Part shown: piece by piece, positions 60,411 through 64,000 of the stretch
Position numbering within the stretch: position 1 is the first letter of the stretch
How the letters are laid out: each line of letters begins with the position of its first letter
Source: Cryptomeria japonica
Taxonomy: Eukaryota > Streptophyta > Pinopsida > Cupressales > Cupressaceae
Assembly (NCBI RefSeq): GCF_030272615.1
Contig: NC_081415.1
Span: 370,515,667 to 370,579,666 of the forward strand
DNA length: 64,000 nt
Direction of reading: 5' to 3'
Program-made: the position numbers and the translations under genes
The notes under the pieces: model-generated
What the model was told of the DNA's origin: nothing
The model's database searches: none
Seen by the model: the letters and a program-made list of their open reading frames with translations, nothing else

Positions 60411-60744
60411 AAAGCTCTAGTGACCGATCATGACAAGGGGAAGGCACCTAATGCGCATTTGAAAGACACATAGACTAGGACCAACACATATGTACAAGAA
60501 ACTAGTGTAGACAAGACAGCGATGTTGACCAATAACAGACTTGGAATAGAACATTAGGTCGAGATCAAGATAGGCATGACAAAGTGGTCAAGAGAAAGCA
60601 TATCTAGAAGTCATGATAGATGACAGAGCAATAATCTCATTACTCATGGCGCCTGATTGCCAGGTTTTCACCATGGTACTTGCCCAAAGCGCCTGTTTGC
60701 CAGGTTTTCACTAGAGGGCGAATCATTTATTTTTTTGCTTTTTT

Positions 60745-60829
60745 GCTTTTTTCATTTTTTTGTGTATTTTTTTGCTTTTTTCATTTTTTTGTATTTTTTT
60801 GCTTTTTTCATTTTTTTGTATTTTTTTCA
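60745..60829. repeat. Tandem repeat, 27-29-bp period, three copies
   Basis: GCTTTTTTCATTTTTTTGTA repeated three times just past the pol stop. It creates spurious Phe-rich frames on the + strand. A separate 'gcctg(a/t)ttgccaggttttcac' phrase occurs twice at about 60651-60710. Confidence 0.9.
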
Positions 60830-60861
60830 GGATCATATTTGAAGAAATATCTGACAAAAAA

Positions 60862-63800
60862 CTATGCCCAGTACTTGCGAAGATGCATGCTATTGATAGG
60901 ATCAGACAAAGGTTCACCTTCGGGAGTCGCAAGCTGGTATGCCCCCGAGCCATAGGCTGCAGTTACTATGAAAGGCCCAACCCAATTGGGTTCAAACTTG
61001 CCCTTGATGACGTCAGTAGACTGTGCATTCTTGGGATTTGCCTTTAAAACCAGGTCTCCCACTTCGAAGTGTTGCCCTTTGACCTTCTTATTATAAGAGC
61101 GACGGAGACGGTTTTGGTATGCTTGCAAATGTGTCAGAGCTGTCTGACGTTTTTCATCTAACATCTCAAGCTGATGTAGCCGAGAGACTCTGTGTGTCTC
61201 ATCATCAATCAGGTGTTGCAAGGAAACTCTCAAGGAAGGAATCTCAACTTCCAAAGGTAAAATGGCTTCCGCACCATACACCAAGGAATAAGGTGTGGCA
61301 CCAGTAGGGGTGCGGATAGAAGTGCGATAGGCCCACAGTGCTGGATTTAACTGTACATGCCAATCTCGACCAGCGTCATTGACAACTTTCTTCAGGATCT
61401 TGATAATGGTTTTATTTGATGCTTCAGCTTGACCGTTACCCTGTGGATAGTATGGGGTAGAGAAACGGTGTTGAATATGAAATTTTTCACAAAGCTCTTT
61501 AACATCTTTATTCTTGAAGGGTCGACCATTATCTGTGACTATGGCAAGGGGAACCCCATATCTGCATATGATATAATTTAGCAAGAATTTTGAAATTTGG
61601 ACACCAGTGATATAGGTCATGGGAATGGCTTCAATCCATTTTGTAAAATATTCTGTAGCTATAATAATGAACTTGTGTCCATTTGCAAATGTTGGCTGAA
61701 TCTTGCCAATAAGATCCAAACCCCACTGAGAAAAGGGCCATGGAGATATAACAGAATGAAGCTCTTGAGCTGGTGCATGAATATAATCTCCATGAATCTG
61801 GCACTTGTAGCACTTTTTAACAAATTCATGAACATCTTTTTCCAAAGTGGGCCAGTAATACCCAGCACGAATCAACTTTTTGGCTAGGCTAAGACCATTG
61901 AAATGGCCCCCACATATACCATCGTGAACCTCGTGTAAAGCCGTTTGTGCTTCGTCAGAATCCAAACACCTGAGGAGGGTATGGTCAAAAGAACAACGGT
62001 AAAGGGTGTCGACGATGATGACATATTTGGATGTTTGTCGAATAAAGGCTCGGCGTTGGTTAGCGGAAAGGTTAGGTGGTAAAGTCTGGGATTTCAAATA
62101 CTGATATATATCATTGTACCAAGGGGAATTGGGACCAACAAGAACGCACATCACCTCAGCAGTCGGAATGTCAAAAGAGGGGACTAGCAATTGTTCGACC
62201 AGGAATTCACACTTGTCTATATTCTGCGGCATATTTATCATAGAAGCAATTGTAGCCATCGCATCTGCCGACTTATTTTGTATTCTTGGCACTTGACTGA
62301 AATGGATAGCTGTGAATTTGGTCTTGAAGAAGTCTACCATGTGCTTATAAGGAATAAGCTTTTCATCCTTTGTCTCGTAGTCATCATTGACTTGTCGGAT
62401 GACTAATTGAGAATCTCCATAGACTTGCAAATGCTTGATGTTCCAGTGAACTGCCACTCGGAGTCCGGTAACCAATGCTTCGTATTCTGCAATGTTGTTG
62501 GTACATTGGAAAGTTATTCTGTATGACTTTGGAATAGCATCACCTTGAGGAGTGACAAACAAAATGCCTGCGCCGGATCCGAACTTGGTGTGGGACCCAT
62601 CAAAGTATAACTTCCATTCATTGGACGGTGTGAGAGCAAAGACTGATTCATCTGGGAAATCAGTCAACATGGGATGATCGTCTAAAATAGGAGCATCTGC
62701 TAGTTGATCTGCTATGACTTGTCCTTTTATCGCCTTTCGCTCTGTATAAACAATATCAAATTCGCTGAGGATCATTACCCACTTTGCTAGGCGACCTGTT
62801 AAAGCTGCTCGGCTAAGCAAATATTTTAAAGGATCAATTTTGGCAATCAGCAATGTTTGATGGCTTAGCATATAATGTCGGAGCTTCTGTGTTGCAAATA
62901 CCACTGCTAAGCATGCCCTTTCAATAGTTGAATAATTTAGCTCATAGCCGACCAGTGTCCGGCTGATATAGTAAATAGCTCTTTCTTTGCCATTTCCATC
63001 TTGTTGAGCCAAAAGAACTCCCAATGCTGTTTCAGTTGCAGAGATATACAATAGAAATGGCTTTCCTTCAATAGGAGGCATTAGGATAGGTGGCGACAGC
63101 AAATAGTCTTTAAGAGCTTGAAAGGCTGATTGGCATTGCTCAGTCCATTTAAAAGTGACACCTTTGTGCAATAGATGCTGAAATGGATGACATTTGTCGG
63201 CCAACTGAGCTATGAAGCGACGAATTGACTGGAGCTTTCCTTGCAGACTTCTTAATTGCCGGAGGTTGGAAGGTGGAGGCATATCCATGATTGCTTTAAC
63301 TTTGGCGGGATCGACCTCAATGCCTCGATGAGAAACAATGTATCCGAGCAACTTTCCAGCTGTAACACCAAAGACACACTTTTTTGGATTAAGCCTGAGT
63401 TTGTAGGTCTCCATTCTATCAAAGATTGGGCCCAAGATGGCTAGATGACTATCTCTGGTGACAGATTTGTACAACAAGTCATCCACATAATCCTCCATCA
63501 AAGTATGCATAAAATCATGAAAGATTGTCGTCATTGCTCTTTGATATGTTGCACCGGCATTTTTCAAACTGAAGGGCATCACGTTCCAACAATAGGTGCC
63601 CCAAGCACAGGTGAATGCAGTCTTATGCTGATCTTCAGGTGCAATACGGATTTGATTGTAGCCAGAGAAACCATCCATTAGTGAAAGCATCTCATATCCA
63701 GCCGTCATGTCCACTATGATGTCTATGTTTGGCAATGGAAAATCATCTTTAGGGCATGCTTTATTCAGGTCCCTAAAATCTGTGTAGATGCGGATGCCCC

Positions 63801-64000
63801 CAGTTACTTTGCTAACTGGTACTAGATTTGAAATCCAGTCTGCGTAATCAATAGGTCTAATGAAGCCCACATCTAGCAATTTTTTCAATTCCACTTTGAC
63901 TAAAAGAGCCACTTGAGGATGCATTTTTCTAAGTTTTTGTTTGACAGGTTTAGCACCTGGTTTCAGTGGCAAATGATGAAGGACTAACTCTGGATCGAGG
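60862..64000 (-). CDS. Ty3 (Tat lineage) pol: reverse transcriptase, two RNase H domains, integrase
   Basis: An uninterrupted frame running off the right edge; sense codons continue upstream of the Met at 63972 (DPELVLHHLPLKPGAKP), so the start is outside. Counting from that Met: RT with FRDLNKACPKDDFPLPNID (66-84), LMDGFSGYNQIRI (98-110) and catalytic YVDD at 162-165. A Ty3-type RNase H follows (ISATETALGVLLAQQDGNGK, LNYSTIERACLAVVFATQKL), then a second RNase H starting KLYFDGSHTKFGSGAGILF with IAEYEALVTGLRVAV and YGDSQLVIRQV. Integrase has the HHCC zinc domain ending CYKCQ, catalytic positions GLDLIG, VTDNGRPF and ASNKTIIK, and ends NSMHLRKYWA. The dual RNase H is a hallmark of the Tat lineage. 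PFSLKNAG has Ser where PFGLKNAG is usual. No chromodomain is seen. Possibly recently active. Confidence 0.93.
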   Translation of the reverse strand, partial: LDPELVLHHLPLKPGAKPVKQKLRKMHPQVALLVKVELKKLLDVGFIRPIDYADWISNLVPVSKVTGGIRIYTDFRDLNKACPKDDFPLPNIDIIVDMTAGYEMLSLMDGFSGYNQIRIAPEDQHKTAFTCAWGTYCWNVMPFSLKNAGATYQRAMTTIFHDFMHTLMEDYVDDLLYKSVTRDSHLAILGPIFDRMETYKLRLNPKKCVFGVTAGKLLGYIVSHRGIEVDPAKVKAIMDMPPPSNLRQLRSLQGKLQSIRRFIAQLADKCHPFQHLLHKGVTFKWTEQCQSAFQALKDYLLSPPILMPPIEGKPFLLYISATETALGVLLAQQDGNGKERAIYYISRTLVGYELNYSTIERACLAVVFATQKLRHYMLSHQTLLIAKIDPLKYLLSRAALTGRLAKWVMILSEFDIVYTERKAIKGQVIADQLADAPILDDHPMLTDFPDESVFALTPSNEWKLYFDGSHTKFGSGAGILFVTPQGDAIPKSYRITFQCTNNIAEYEALVTGLRVAVHWNIKHLQVYGDSQLVIRQVNDDYETKDEKLIPYKHMVDFFKTKFTAIHFSQVPRIQNKSADAMATIASMINMPQNIDKCEFLVEQLLVPSFDIPTAEVMCVLVGPNSPWYNDIYQYLKSQTLPPNLSANQRRAFIRQTSKYVIIVDTLYRCSFDHTLLRCLDSDEAQTALHEVHDGICGGHFNGLSLAKKLIRAGYYWPTLEKDVHEFVKKCYKCQIHGDYIHAPAQELHSVISPWPFSQWGLDLIGKIQPTFANGHKFIIIATEYFTKWIEAIPMTYITGVQISKFLLNYIICRYGVPLAIVTDNGRPFKNKDVKELCEKFHIQHRFSTPYYPQGNGQAEASNKTIIKILKKVVNDAGRDWHVQLNPALWAYRTSIRTPTGATPYSLVYGAEAILPLEVEIPSLRVSLQHLIDDETHRVSRLHQLEMLDEKRQTALTHLQAYQNRLRRSYNKKVKGQHFEVGDLVLKANPKNAQSTDVIKGKFEPNWVGPFIVTAAYGSGAYQLATPEGEPLSDPINSMHLRKYWA

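Larger units (their letters stand above)
57954..60861 (-). other. Long region between pol and the 3' LTR of the Ty3/Tat element
   Basis: About 2.9 kb without a convincing intact gene. Long 3' regions of this kind are known from Tat-lineage elements such as Ogre, Retand and Grande, some with antisense ORFs. On the opposite (+) strand, 58240-58420 and 58790-59090 give interrupted frames (for example EDREQVTLSEDIEQHRSEWI near 58955-59015) that might be such a remnant; this is weak. Three repeat clusters lie within it, listed separately. Confidence 0.5.

Noticed and set aside
60657-61047. Phe-rich + strand frames that look like membrane proteins
   Set aside because: They arise from T-rich tandem repeats past the Ty3 pol stop and from the opposite strand of pol itself.

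Overview
This window looks like nuclear DNA from a large, repeat-rich vascular plant genome, and almost everything in it is transposable element. The evidence for a plant is En/Spm (CACTA) transposase genes, Ty1/copia elements primed by initiator-Met tRNA, a Tat-type Ty3 polyprotein with two RNase H domains, plant-type LINE fragments, a PLS-type PPR pseudogene and a CWC22 retrocopy. A gymnosperm would fit, but the sequence does not prove it. I see no intact host gene, no rRNA or tRNA gene and no CRISPR array. The only long uninterrupted reading frame of clear function is the Ty3 pol frame at the right edge.

Layout: 1-5141 is the 3' part of a pol-less LTR element (zinc-knuckle gag, a roughly 1100-codon second ORF, 3' LTR). 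5535-8960 is a decayed LINE, followed by LTR scraps to 10308. 10309-24140 holds two related, unrecognised protein families, called X (11540-14668) and Y (18117-21799) here, with shared flanking repeat blocks and a degenerate tandem array. 24795-41945 is a two-gene CACTA element on the minus strand: a TNPA-like gene at 24.8-28.0 kb and a Tnp2-like gene at 28.2-41.9 kb. Its Tnp2 gene is split by a truncated copia element (28988-30873) and by a complete 8,090-bp pol-less LTR element (33355-41444, TSD TCATG). 42325-44240 is a CWC22 retropseudogene and 45800-46590 a PPR pseudogene. About 47930-56334 is a copia element that carries a minus-strand LINE insertion (49287-52006, 15-bp TSD) and is broken on the right by the 3' LTR of a minus-strand Ty3/Tat element (56335 to the window end).

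The most interesting content is the pol-less LTR family. Two members, one complete, share a gag with four or five CCHC knuckles and a large second ORF that is not reverse transcriptase, integrase or RNase H. They carry the same tRNA-iMet primer site and the same purine tracts as the copia element in this window, so they probably moved using copia enzymes supplied in trans. The LTRs of the complete copy also show a sharp mosaic: 719 identical bases between two divergent ends.
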